Source of the DNA: Candidatus Rokuibacteriota bacterium
GTDB lineage: Bacteria; Methylomirabilota; Methylomirabilia; Rokubacteriales; CSP1-6
Assembly (NCBI GenBank): GCA_003220535.1
Contig: QHSU01000079.1
Location: 1-64,000 of the forward strand
Reading direction: 5' to 3'
Length of the DNA stretch: 64,000 nt
Shown here: positions 8,422 to 16,561 of the stretch, in pieces
Position numbering within the stretch: the first letter of the stretch is position 1
Layout of the letters: each line of letters opens with the position of its first letter
Position numbers and translations under genes: made by a program
The notes under the pieces: model-generated
Databases searched by the model: none
The model's input: only the letters and a program-made list of their open reading frames with translations
Told to the model about the DNA's origin: nothing

Positions 8422-8457
8422 TACCGGCGGCGACGCCGGTAGGGGTTTTGTTCTTTT
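8418..8457 (+). terminator. intrinsic terminator of the fluoride riboswitch
   Basis: A perfect 11-bp stem, CCCCTACCGGC (8418-8428) with GCCGGTAGGGG (8435-8445), has a six-base loop and is followed by TTTTGTTCTTTT. Its 5' arm overlaps the pseudoknot partner of the aptamer. Confidence 0.88.
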
Positions 8458-8501
8458 ACGGAGCGAGGGAGCGCCACACGGTGGTGCGGTGAGGGGGGCG
8501 C

Positions 8502-9650
8502 ATGGAGAATCTCCTGATCGCGATGATTGCGGGGCTGCTCATCTTGCTGGCGAGTGTCGCCTCCGTAGAGCTGGGCATCTCGGTGGCGCTGATCGAGATC
8601 AGCCTCGGCGTCGTGGCTGGAAACTTTCTCGGGCTTTCGAGCCCGCCCTGGATGGACTTTCTCGCGTCGTTCGGCAGCATCCTTCTGACCTTTCTCGCGG
8701 GCGCCGAGGTGGACCCAAGCGTGATGCGCGAGAAGCTCAAGGAGAGCGTCCTGATCGGCGGCGTCTCATTCGCGGCGCCGTTCCTCGGCGCCTGGCTCTT
8801 CTGTGCCTGGGTTCTCGGCTGGTCGACGCCCACGGCACAGATCGCCGGTGTCGCGCTGTCTACGACGTCGCTCGCCGTGGTCTACGCCGTACTCGTGGAG
8901 ACCGGACTGACGCTCACGCCACTCGGCAAGCTGATCATGGCCTCGACCTTCGTGACCGACTTCGGCACAGCGCTGGCGCTCGCTCTCCTTTTCGTCCGAC
9001 CCACGTGGTGGCTGGTGCCCTTTCTCGGTGTCTCGGTGCTCGCCATCTGGATCATGATCGCACTCCAGCCGTGGTTCTTCTCACGGTACGGTGCGCGCGT
9101 GATCGAGCCGGAGATCAAAGGCGCCGTCGCGGCCCTGCTGGTGCTCATGTTCTTCGCGGAAAAAGCGCAAAGCCACGCCGTGCTTCCCGCGTTCGTACTC
9201 GGGCTGGCCCTCGCGCGAACCTTCCACGAGCACCCGGAGTTGACCCGACGGTTCCGGGTCGTCGCGTTCGCCCTCCTGACGCCGTTTTTCTTCCTCAAGG
9301 GGGGCATGAACGTCTCGCTCGCGCTTGTCTGGGCGAACTTCGGCTTGCTCGGACTCCTGTTTGGCGTCAAGCAAGTGACGAAGATCCTCGGCGTGTATCC
9401 ACTTGCCCGCCGCTGGGTCCCCAGAGACGCGATGTTCACGACGCTGCTCATGTCCACCGGGCTCACGTTCGGGACGATCTCTTCGCTCTACGGCCTCAAC
9501 GCCGGCATTCTCGACCGAGCGCAGTTCTCGGTTCTCGTCACCGCCGTCGTGGTGAGCGCGGTGATCCCGACGATCGTCGCCCAGCGCTGGTTCTCGCCCG
9601 GTAGAGCCCTCGACGCCTCCCACGAGCGGGCGGCGCCCGCACCGAAGTGA
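8502..9650 (+). CDS. cation:proton antiporter, CPA2 (Kef/Na+/H+ exchanger) family
   Basis: 382 aa with about 11-12 hydrophobic segments across the whole length. Typical CPA2 features are an early FLAGAEVDPS helix, the STTSLAVVYAVL segment and STFVTDFGTALALALLF around residue 147. Compared with NhaA/NapA (DD) and KefB-like (ND/QD) proteins, the core pair here reads TD. Such proteins exchange Na+ or K+ for protons at the inner membrane. A GAGGGGGG Shine-Dalgarno precedes the ATG at 8502. It sits directly behind the fluoride riboswitch terminator. CPA antiporters are a known class of fluoride-switch-controlled genes, so a role in fluoride or associated pH/ion stress is likely. Confidence 0.9.
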   Translation: MENLLIAMIAGLLILLASVASVELGISVALIEISLGVVAGNFLGLSSPPWMDFLASFGSILLTFLAGAEVDPSVMREKLKESVLIGGVSFAAPFLGAWLFCAWVLGWSTPTAQIAGVALSTTSLAVVYAVLVETGLTLTPLGKLIMASTFVTDFGTALALALLFVRPTWWLVPFLGVSVLAIWIMIALQPWFFSRYGARVIEPEIKGAVAALLVLMFFAEKAQSHAVLPAFVLGLALARTFHEHPELTRRFRVVAFALLTPFFFLKGGMNVSLALVWANFGLLGLLFGVKQVTKILGVYPLARRWVPRDAMFTTLLMSTGLTFGTISSLYGLNAGILDRAQFSVLVTAVVVSAVIPTIVAQRWFSPGRALDASHERAAPAPK

Positions 9651-9710
9651 TCGGTTGGCTCGGGTACGACGGGACCGGGCTCGCGGTCAGTGGGGAGGCG
9701 ACGACGCCGA

Positions 9711-10241
9711 CTAGCGCCCGCCCCAGCGGGCCTCGTGGTAGGTCCGCCGCTGGTCCTCGGTCAGGAGGTCGCGCGTCTTGAGGTGGGTCAGCAGATGGAC
9801 CAGGCGGACCTCACTCCGGGCGCGCTCGATCTCGCCAACAGCCGTGCGCACCGCGGCGTCGTCGGCCGCGCGCTCGGCGAAGAGGCGCCGGAGCTTCGCT
9901 TCGGCCTCGAGCAGGCGCGTGCTCTTCGGCTTCGACTCGGAGAACATCGCGTGCATCAGCCGCTGCATCTTCGCTTCCTGGTCGGCGCTGAGCTTGAGGC
10001 GGTCCTTCAGCTCGAGCACGTGCAGGGGGCCGGGGTAGCCGTTCTGATCGGCCGCGAACGCCATGCCGAAGCCGCGGCCCTCGCCGACGACCTGGTCGAA
10101 CTCGGTCGCGCACGCCAGGGCGGTCTGATGGCCCTGTTCGTGCCCCCCGCCGTGACCGTGCTGACCCCACGTGGTCGCGGCCCCGCCGAAGAGCCCGCCG
10201 ACCATCGCCACCACGGCCATCGTTCCCATCAGTCGTCGCAT
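9711..10241 (-). CDS. Spy/CpxP-like periplasmic protein (LTxxQ repeats)
   Basis: 176 aa from ATG 10241, which is followed by a signal peptide (MAVVAMVGGLFGGAATTWG). Next comes a His/Gly-rich stretch (QHGHGGGHEQGH) that could bind metal. The mature helical region contains the two diagnostic motifs LSADQ and LTEDQ of the Spy/CpxP/CnrX (LTxxQ) family. Members are periplasmic chaperones or metal-sensing partners of envelope-stress systems. It lies only seven bases downstream of the aminopeptidase gene, so the two are probably cotranscribed. Confidence 0.8.
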   Translation of the reverse strand: MRRLMGTMAVVAMVGGLFGGAATTWGQHGHGGGHEQGHQTALACATEFDQVVGEGRGFGMAFAADQNGYPGPLHVLELKDRLKLSADQEAKMQRLMHAMFSESKPKSTRLLEAEAKLRRLFAERAADDAAVRTAVGEIERARSEVRLVHLLTHLKTRDLLTEDQRRTYHEARWGGR

Positions 10242-10248
10242 CGTCCCC

Positions 10249-12804
10249 TCAGCCGAACCGGGCGAGGTACGTGGCGAGCGCGCCGGATTCGCGCTCGCGC
10301 AAGCGCACGGCGATGCGGAGCTGTTCCAGGTACTGCTCGAGCGTCTTGCCGCCGAACTCGGGCCGGCGGGCTTCGAAAAAGGCATGCACATCGCGCTCCA
10401 GTTCCGGCGTGGCGAGCCCGACCACGCCCTCGGCCAGCCGCCGGAGTCCGGCTTTCGGGTATTGCCGCTCCATCGTGTCCCAGTTCGTCTTGACGAACTC
10501 CCAGGCGAGCTCCCGTCCGTAGACGGACGTCAGCAGCGACCTCACCACGAACGGCGCATCCTGCGTCCGGAACTCACCACTGATCGTGCGCGTGAGCGTC
10601 TGCGCCAGAAGCTCGCGCTGGCGGAAGGCGGCCAGGGCATAAAGGTACCGCTGCTCCTCCTGCGGCGTGGACGCGGCCTGGAATCGCTTCAAGAACTCGT
10701 CGTAGCGGGTGGCGTCGCCCGCTTGCGCGAGCACGCCGATGAGGGCTGGGAGCACGTTGGGGTCGAGGTCGGCCGCCTTCGCGTAGAGCTCGGCGGCGCG
10801 CGCCTGCACGGCCCGGTCGTCGCCGAGCACGCCGAGCGCGCGCACCAGATCGCCCCGCAGCTGCCGCGTCAGCTCGTCCTCCCCGGGCCGGGCCGTCCAC
10901 CCGAGCTCGGCGAAGGCGGGCGCGACGCGGTCGCGGACGAGCGCGGCGAGCCGCGGCCGGTGCTCGGGCTCGAGGATCCGGTTCAGCGTCGCGAACGAGG
11001 CGAGCAGGACCGACCATACGTTGCGGTCGCGTTCCCCGCGGAAGCGCGCCGTCAATTCGAGGTAGTCGGACAGGCCCATGTGCCCCGCCACGGTCACGGC
11101 CCACGCGTCGTTGACGAGATTGAATCGCTCGATCGCGGCCAGCCCGGGCAGGGCGCCCAGGAGACGCTCGAGCAGCTCGCCGCTGTAGCGGACACGGTAG
11201 AACCCGTGTCCGCCCTCGTTGACGAGGACCGCATCGAGACGTTCGGGAACCGGCCGCCGGACCTCGGCCCCCGAGAGCAGCGTCCGCTCGGTGGCCGCGC
11301 GACCCGACGCGGTGACCCGGACCTGGATCGGCACGTGCCAGAGCTGATCCCGCGGCGTCGGCGTCGACCCGGGGAGCGGCTCGGGCAGATATGTGAAGCG
11401 CTGCTGGCTCAGCACGAGCTGGCCGCTCTCGAGCCGGGCGCTCACGAGCGGATATCCGGGCTGGAAGATCCAGCCGTCCATCACCTGCGGGATCGGCTGG
11501 CTCGCGGCGCGACCCAGCGCGGCCCAGAGGTCGCCGGTGTCGGCGTTGGCATAGGCGTGCCGCCGGAGGTACTCGCGCACCCCGTCGCGGAAGACCGTCG
11601 CGCCGAGATGCTGCTCGAGCATGCGGAGCACGGACGCGCCCTTCTCGTAGGTCAGCACGTCGAACATCGCGTCGGCATCGCGGGGCGCCTCGACGTGAAA
11701 CTCGATCGGCCGCGTCGAGTGCAGCCCGTCGACCGAGAGGGCGGCGGCGCGCGAGACGCCGAAGGTCGTCCAGCGCTGCCACTCGGGCCTCCAGGCGTCG
11801 ACCGCGAGAATCTCCATGAACGTGGCGAACGCCTCGTTGAGCCAGATGCCGTTCCACCACGTCATCGTGACGAGGTCACCGAACCACATGTGCGCGTTCT
11901 CGTGGGCCACCACGTCGGCGACGCGCTCGAGCTCGGCGTGCGACGCGGCGCGCTCGTCCACCAGGAGCGCCGTCTCCCGGAAGGTGATCGCGCCGAGGTT
12001 CTCCATCGCGCCGGCCGCGAAGTCCGGGATCGCCAGGAGATCGAGCTTGTCGCCCGGGTACGGGAGACCGTAGTAGTCCTCGAAGAAGCGCAGCGAGGCG
12101 ACCCCGATCTCATGGCCGAAAGCGGCGAGACGGCGTTTGCCCGGCACGCACCAGACGCGCACGGGCGTCTTGCCGACCAGAGCGGGGTCCGTCGCTTCCA
12201 GCTCACCCACGACGAACGCCACGAGGTAGGTCGACATCGTCATCGTGTCTGCGAAGGCCACGACCTTTCGCGCGCCCTCGACGCGCTCCGCGACGACGGC
12301 CGTGTTCGACACGGCGGTGAGCTTCGGGTCGATCACGAGCGTCACCGCGAAGACGGCCTTGAACGCCGGCTCGTCCCAGCACGGAAACGCCCGGCGCCCG
12401 TCCGTCGCCTCGAACTGCGTCGCGGCCATGAGCCGGACCTCGCCACTCGGGTCCTTGTAGCTCGACCGATAGAAGCCGCGGAGCTTGTCGTTCAGCGTCC
12501 CCGTGAACACCAGACGCAGTCGCCAGGTACCCGGCTCGATCGGCGACGGGAACGTGATCCGGCAGCGTTCCGCCGCTTCGTCGGCGAAGACCGTCCCCCG
12601 GCGGGCGTCGCCGCCGCGCGCGTTGGTGATCGTCGCCTCGCCGATCGTCAGCTCGACCGCGTTGAGGACGATCTCCGAGGTCGCCTCGCGGACGTCGAGC
12701 GTGACGGTTTCCTCGCCGGCGTAGGTGAGGGTCGTGAGGTCGGGCTCGAGCCGCAGATCGTAGCGGGTCGGTCGCACATGGCGAGGCAGGCGATACGGGT
12801 CCAC
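10249..12804 (-). CDS. pepN: M1 family aminopeptidase
   Basis: 851 aa, a gluzincin aminopeptidase that removes N-terminal residues from peptides. It has the exopeptidase motif GAMENLG and the zinc motif HENAH at 301-305, with the third zinc ligand Glu in WLNEAFA 18 residues later. An ERAP1-type C-terminal helical domain completes it. I chose GTG 12804 because GGAG lies seven bases upstream; a TTG at 12819 in the same frame lacks a Shine-Dalgarno. There is no signal peptide, so it is likely cytoplasmic. It is divergent from the cytochrome gene. Confidence 0.93.
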   Translation of the reverse strand: MDPYRLPRHVRPTRYDLRLEPDLTTLTYAGEETVTLDVREATSEIVLNAVELTIGEATITNARGGDARRGTVFADEAAERCRITFPSPIEPGTWRLRLVFTGTLNDKLRGFYRSSYKDPSGEVRLMAATQFEATDGRRAFPCWDEPAFKAVFAVTLVIDPKLTAVSNTAVVAERVEGARKVVAFADTMTMSTYLVAFVVGELEATDPALVGKTPVRVWCVPGKRRLAAFGHEIGVASLRFFEDYYGLPYPGDKLDLLAIPDFAAGAMENLGAITFRETALLVDERAASHAELERVADVVAHENAHMWFGDLVTMTWWNGIWLNEAFATFMEILAVDAWRPEWQRWTTFGVSRAAALSVDGLHSTRPIEFHVEAPRDADAMFDVLTYEKGASVLRMLEQHLGATVFRDGVREYLRRHAYANADTGDLWAALGRAASQPIPQVMDGWIFQPGYPLVSARLESGQLVLSQQRFTYLPEPLPGSTPTPRDQLWHVPIQVRVTASGRAATERTLLSGAEVRRPVPERLDAVLVNEGGHGFYRVRYSGELLERLLGALPGLAAIERFNLVNDAWAVTVAGHMGLSDYLELTARFRGERDRNVWSVLLASFATLNRILEPEHRPRLAALVRDRVAPAFAELGWTARPGEDELTRQLRGDLVRALGVLGDDRAVQARAAELYAKAADLDPNVLPALIGVLAQAGDATRYDEFLKRFQAASTPQEEQRYLYALAAFRQRELLAQTLTRTISGEFRTQDAPFVVRSLLTSVYGRELAWEFVKTNWDTMERQYPKAGLRRLAEGVVGLATPELERDVHAFFEARRPEFGGKTLEQYLEQLRIAVRLRERESGALATYLARFG

Positions 12805-12861
12805 GCGTGTTCTCCGCAAACGGTCAGGATGACTGCGCTCCTACTGTACCTCGGCGCGCGC

Positions 12862-12867
12862 TATCAT
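12862..12867 (+). promoter_or_regulatory. -10-like TATCAT before the cytochrome gene
   Basis: TATCAT ends 11 bases before ATG 12879, and no Shine-Dalgarno lies between them. This suggests a leader of only a few bases. No -35 box is recognisable. Confidence 0.3.
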
Positions 12868-12878
12868 GCCTCCCGGCG

Positions 12879-14087
12879 ATGCGACTCCGCCTTCGCGTAG
12901 CGTGCGCGGCGACGCTGGCTCTCCTGCTCGGCGCCTCCGCCGTCGGCGCCGACGCGATCCAGGAGTTTCTCCTGCGCCACTGGCGCCAGCCGCTCGCCCC
13001 TCAGGGCTCGCCGCCCGCGCGTTTCTCCACGCTCGAAGCGTCGCTCCACCCCGAAGCCTGCGGCACCTGTCATCCCACGCAGCTCAGCGACTGGCGCGCG
13101 AGCGTCCACGCCGCGGCGACGGGCCCCGGTGTCGCCGGCCAAATGGTGGAGATGCTCGAGAGCGATCCGCCGTCGGCGCTCGCATGCCTTCGGTGTCACG
13201 CGCCGCTCGCCGAGCAGGCGCCGCTCGTCGCCGACAATGGCGCGCTGCAGCCCAACCCGGAGCACGACGGCGCGCTCGGGGCCAGGGGCATACCCTGTGC
13301 CGGATGTCACGTGCGGGGCCACGAGCGCTTCGGGCCGCCGCGTCGCGACGGCTCCCTCGCGAGCGCCGCCCCGCGCGAGACGCTTCCCCACAACGGCGTC
13401 ACGCGCACGCCTGCCTTCCTCAAGTCCGAGTTCTGCCGGGGCTGCCATCAGTTCGCGCCCGACGGGTTTTCGCTGAACGGTAAGCTGCTCCAGAACACCT
13501 ACGACGAGTGGAAGGCGAGCCGATTCGCCCGCCAGGGTGTCCAGTGCCAGGACTGCCACATGCCCGACCGGCGTCACCGCTGGCGCGGGATTCACGACGC
13601 CGACATGGTGCGCTCGGGGCTCACGATCACGGCCAGGACGGGTGCGACGCGCTACCGTGCCGGCAACACCGCGCTCGTCACCCTCCGCGTGACCAGCACA
13701 CGAGTCGGCCACGCGTTTCCGACGTACGTCACGCCACGGGTCGTCCTGAGCGCCGAGCTGGTGGACGGCGCGGGACAGGTGGTGGCCGGCAGCCGTCAAG
13801 AGAAAGTCATCGGGCGTGAGGTGGCTCTCGACCTCTCGCGCGAGGCGTTCGACACCCGGCTCCTGCCCGGGCGAACCGCGACCCTCGAGTATCGAATGAA
13901 GGTTCCCGGCCCCGGGATCCGCGCGCGCGTGGCCGTCGTCGTCGAGCCGGACGCGTTCTACGTGGGGTTCTTCGAGGTGCTGTTGCGGCAGGGCGCGGCC
14001 CGGGGCGAGGCGCAGATCCGCCAGGCGCTCGAGACCGCGCGCCGCTCGCCGTTCAGCGTGTTCGAGCGGGAGCTCCCGCTGAGCTGA
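12879..14087 (+). CDS. periplasmic pentaheme c-type cytochrome (cytochrome c554-like)
   Basis: 402 aa. A signal peptide (1-24, ending VGADA) is followed by five CxxCH heme-attachment motifs at residues 61-65 (CGTCH), 103-107 (CLRCH), 140-144 (CAGCH), 186-190 (CRGCH) and 223-227 (CQDCH). The spacing resembles the cytochrome c554/multiheme fold. Residues after about 240 form a heme-free beta-rich domain (RVTSTRVGHAFPTYVTPRV). The protein should carry electrons in the periplasm, but no terminal oxidoreductase or biogenesis gene lies nearby, so its partner is unknown. An in-frame start 24 codons earlier exists, but it would bury the signal peptide. Confidence 0.88.
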   Translation: MRLRLRVACAATLALLLGASAVGADAIQEFLLRHWRQPLAPQGSPPARFSTLEASLHPEACGTCHPTQLSDWRASVHAAATGPGVAGQMVEMLESDPPSALACLRCHAPLAEQAPLVADNGALQPNPEHDGALGARGIPCAGCHVRGHERFGPPRRDGSLASAAPRETLPHNGVTRTPAFLKSEFCRGCHQFAPDGFSLNGKLLQNTYDEWKASRFARQGVQCQDCHMPDRRHRWRGIHDADMVRSGLTITARTGATRYRAGNTALVTLRVTSTRVGHAFPTYVTPRVVLSAELVDGAGQVVAGSRQEKVIGREVALDLSREAFDTRLLPGRTATLEYRMKVPGPGIRARVAVVVEPDAFYVGFFEVLLRQGAARGEAQIRQALETARRSPFSVFERELPLS

Positions 14088-14099
14088 GATTACCTGGAC

Positions 14100-14124
14100 A
14101 TGGGGGCCCCGAAATGGCCCCCAT
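14100..14124. terminator. hairpin between convergent genes
   Basis: ATGGGGGCC (14100-14108) and GGCCCCCAT (14116-14124) form a perfect 9-bp stem with a 7-nt loop. It sits 13 bases after the cytochrome stop and upstream of the convergent ggt stop. No T-tract follows; it may mark transcript ends on both strands. Confidence 0.4.
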
Positions 14125-14186
14125 ACCCCCAATCCTCGGAGCGCCCCGGCCAAGCCGTGGCGCTCCTCGTTGAAGCCCCGATGAGC

Positions 14187-15812
14187 TCAGAACCCCAGGG
14201 CGGCGCCGTCGGCGCGCGGGTCGGAGCCGCCGGAGAGCCCGTCGGGATCGACGCGGACGACCTGGGCGTGTCCCATCAGGTCGCTCCAGTCGTCGACGAC
14301 CTCCACGTCGTGCCCGCGCTCCCGGAGCGACGCGCTCACGGCGTCGCCGAACCGCGCCTCGAGCCTCAGTGACTGCGTCTCCTCGCCCCACGTGCGCCCG
14401 AAGAGCCAGCGCGGCGCCTCGACCGCCGCCTGCGGACCGAGGCCGTGATCGAGGATGCGTGTGACCAGCGCCGCCTGCGTCTGCGGCTGGCCCTCGCCGC
14501 CCATCGTGCCGTAGACCAGGCGCGGGCGGCCGTCCACCAGATACATGGACGGGATCAGCGTGTGCGCGGTCTGCTTGCGCGGCGCCAGTCGGTTCGGGTG
14601 AGCGGGATCGAGCGAGAAGGATGCGCCGCGGTTCTGCAGGAGGACCCCGGTATCGCCGGCGATCACGCCTGAGCCGAACTCCCAGTAGAGGCTCTGGATC
14701 AGGGACACCGCGTTGCCGTCAGCATCGGCCGTGACGATGGCGATCGTGTCGCCCTCGATCGCCGCGCCGCGCGCCCGCCTCGCCACCCGTCGCGAGATCT
14801 GTCGGCGCTTTGCGTCGAGGCGAGCCGGATCGAGACAGTGGTCCACCGGGACGGGAGCGAAGGTCGGGTCCGCGAGGTAGCGGTCGCGGTCCTCGAAGGC
14901 GAGCTTCGTGGCCTCGACGACGAGGTGAACGTAATCGGCCTCGGTGAGCGCCCGGACGTCGAATCCTTCGAGGAGCGAGAGGATCGCGAGCGCGGCGAAG
15001 CCCTGCGTCGGCGGCGGAAAGCTCGCGGCCTCGCCGCCCCGGTAGGGAACGCGCAGCGGCTCCACCCAGGCGGCCTGGTGCCGAGCCAGATCGTCGGCCG
15101 TCAGGGGACTGCCGGCGGCGGCCGCGCCCAGCGCGATCCGCTCGGCCAGCGTTCCGCGATAGAACGCGTCGGCGCCACCCCGGGCGAGCTCCTCGAGCGT
15201 CGACGCGAGATCCGTCTGCACGAAGCGCTCGCGCGCCAGGAGCGCCGGATGGTAGATGCGCCAGAGTGCCTGCCGCAGATCGGCCGCCGCGGCGGCGCCG
15301 AACAGGTCGTCGGCATCGGCGGTCTCGCGCCGCTGGCCGGGTGACGGCGGAAAGCCATCGCGGGCGCGAGCGATCGCGTCTTCGAGGAGTGTGCGCCAGT
15401 CGATCGGTGAACCGAGCAGGTCGCGGCTCAGCGCATGCGCCTCCCACCAACCCGAGACGACCCCGGGGACGGTCAGCGCGGCCGCTCCGCCGCGCACGGG
15501 AATCGCCGCCCCGAACCGCGCGCGGTAGCGATCGAGGTCGGCGGCCGCGGCCGAGCGGCCGGCGGCGTTCAGCGCACGGAGCGCGCGACGCCGGCTGTCG
15601 TAGATCAGCCAGAAGCTGTCACCGCCCACGCCGTTCATGTGCGGGTAGACGACGGCGATGGTGGTCGCGGCGGCGATGGCGGCGTCCACCGCGTTGCCGC
15701 CGCGGTTCAGGATCGCCACTCCGGCTCGGGATGCGAGCGCGTGCGGGGTGGCGACGATCCCGCGCGTCGATCGGCATTCGGCCCAGCGGGTGGCGGCGCT
15801 CACTCGGCCCAT
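14187..15812 (-). CDS. ggt: gamma-glutamyltransferase / glutathione hydrolase family
   Basis: 541 aa, an N-terminal nucleophile hydrolase that self-cleaves into two subunits. The cleavage site and nucleophile is T356 in EGDTIAIVTADADGNAVS, equivalent to the conserved Thr of GGT. The N-terminal GIVATPHALASRAGVAILNRGGNAVDAAIA block and the C-terminal TMGGEGQPQ motif are typical. No signal peptide is visible, which is common for the YwrD-like subgroup acting on gamma-glutamyl amides or other substrates. The ATG at 15812 is divergent from the S26-type peptidase gene. Confidence 0.92.
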   Translation of the reverse strand: MGRVSAATRWAECRSTRGIVATPHALASRAGVAILNRGGNAVDAAIAAATTIAVVYPHMNGVGGDSFWLIYDSRRRALRALNAAGRSAAAADLDRYRARFGAAIPVRGGAAALTVPGVVSGWWEAHALSRDLLGSPIDWRTLLEDAIARARDGFPPSPGQRRETADADDLFGAAAAADLRQALWRIYHPALLARERFVQTDLASTLEELARGGADAFYRGTLAERIALGAAAAGSPLTADDLARHQAAWVEPLRVPYRGGEAASFPPPTQGFAALAILSLLEGFDVRALTEADYVHLVVEATKLAFEDRDRYLADPTFAPVPVDHCLDPARLDAKRRQISRRVARRARGAAIEGDTIAIVTADADGNAVSLIQSLYWEFGSGVIAGDTGVLLQNRGASFSLDPAHPNRLAPRKQTAHTLIPSMYLVDGRPRLVYGTMGGEGQPQTQAALVTRILDHGLGPQAAVEAPRWLFGRTWGEETQSLRLEARFGDAVSASLRERGHDVEVVDDWSDLMGHAQVVRVDPDGLSGGSDPRADGAALGF

Positions 15813-15827
15813 GATACATAGGTCGAC

Positions 15828-16298
15828 ATGTCCTCGGCGAAGGCCGAAGCCTCGGTCGACTTCGTCCTGGTCTTCCTGGCGCGCGAGGGCGGGGCGTGGG
15901 TGCACGCGGCGTCGAGCAGCATGGCACCGCTGATCCAGCCGGGCGACCAGCTTCGCCTCGGCGCGCTCGACCCGGCCAGCGCGCGCCCCGGCATGATCGT
16001 CGCGTTCCGCCGAGACGGCACGCTGATCGTCCATCGTGTGCTGGGCGCGACGCCGGCTGGGCTCGTGACCAAGGGCGACGCGCTCGTCGATGCCGACGCG
16101 CCGGTGAGCGCACGCGAGATCGTCGCCCGCGTCGTCGCGATCCGGTCGCCCGGCGGGCGCTTGATGGACCTCGAGCGCCGTCCGTGGCCCCAGATCGGCC
16201 GCGTGCTCGCGGGCGTCGCCCGAATGCGGAGATCGAATCCGACGGCCTGGAAGGCGCTACGGATCCCGTTCTACCTCGCGGCGGTCCTCGGCCGATGA
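15828..16298 (+). CDS. S26B (SEC11-type) signal-peptidase-like protein of the RiPP cluster
   Basis: 156 aa. The Ser/His/Asp layout of ER/archaeal-type signal peptidases is visible: S31 in SSMAPLIQPGD, H69 in LIVHRVLG (His where bacterial LepB has Lys) and D84 in TKGDALVDAD. The usual N-terminal membrane anchor is missing, so it may be a soluble processing protease; the C-terminal RIPFYLAAVLGR may associate with the membrane. Stop and the pqqD start overlap (ATGA, 16295-16298), tying it to the downstream cluster. Removing the leader from the modified peptide is the likeliest job, by inference. No Shine-Dalgarno precedes ATG 15828. Confidence 0.8.
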   Translation: MSSAKAEASVDFVLVFLAREGGAWVHAASSSMAPLIQPGDQLRLGALDPASARPGMIVAFRRDGTLIVHRVLGATPAGLVTKGDALVDADAPVSAREIVARVVAIRSPGGRLMDLERRPWPQIGRVLAGVARMRRSNPTAWKALRIPFYLAAVLGR

Positions 16299-16561
16299 TC
16301 CTCTCGAAGAGCCCGGCGACCGCCTGGCGTGTCATCGAGGGCGAAGCGGTGATTCTCTCGCTCGACACCAAGGTCTTCCGCGGACTCAACGCGGTCGGCA
16401 GCCGCGTGTGGGAGCTGATCGACGGCCGCCGCAGCGTGGACGAAATCGTCACCGAGATCGTCGGCGAGTTCGAGGTCGCCCCCGAGGTCGCGACCCGCGA
16501 CGTCGGGACGTTCGTCGCGGAGCTGCTCGAAAAACGTCTCGTGACCGCCGCGCCGCCGTGA
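16295..16561 (+). CDS. PqqD family RiPP recognition element
   Basis: 88 aa, the normal size of a stand-alone PqqD domain. It contains the winged-helix pattern GEAVILSLDTKVFRGLNAVGSRVWELIDG, then SVDEIVTEIVGEFEV and a C-terminal FVAELLEKRLV. PqqD proteins bind the leader of a ribosomal peptide and deliver it to the modifying enzyme, usually a radical SAM protein. One is encoded 5 kb downstream, as is a candidate precursor. Both ends overlap neighbours by four bases (ATGA at 16295, GTGA at 16558), indicating tight translational coupling. Confidence 0.88.
   Translation: MILSKSPATAWRVIEGEAVILSLDTKVFRGLNAVGSRVWELIDGRRSVDEIVTEIVGEFEVAPEVATRDVGTFVAELLEKRLVTAAPP

Noticed and set aside
10171..12900. 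909-aa open frame on the plus strand across the aminopeptidase region
   Set aside because: It is the antisense shadow of pepN. The minus-strand product has full M1 motifs, while the plus frame is Arg/Glu/His-rich with no domain; long antisense frames are expected at this GC content.
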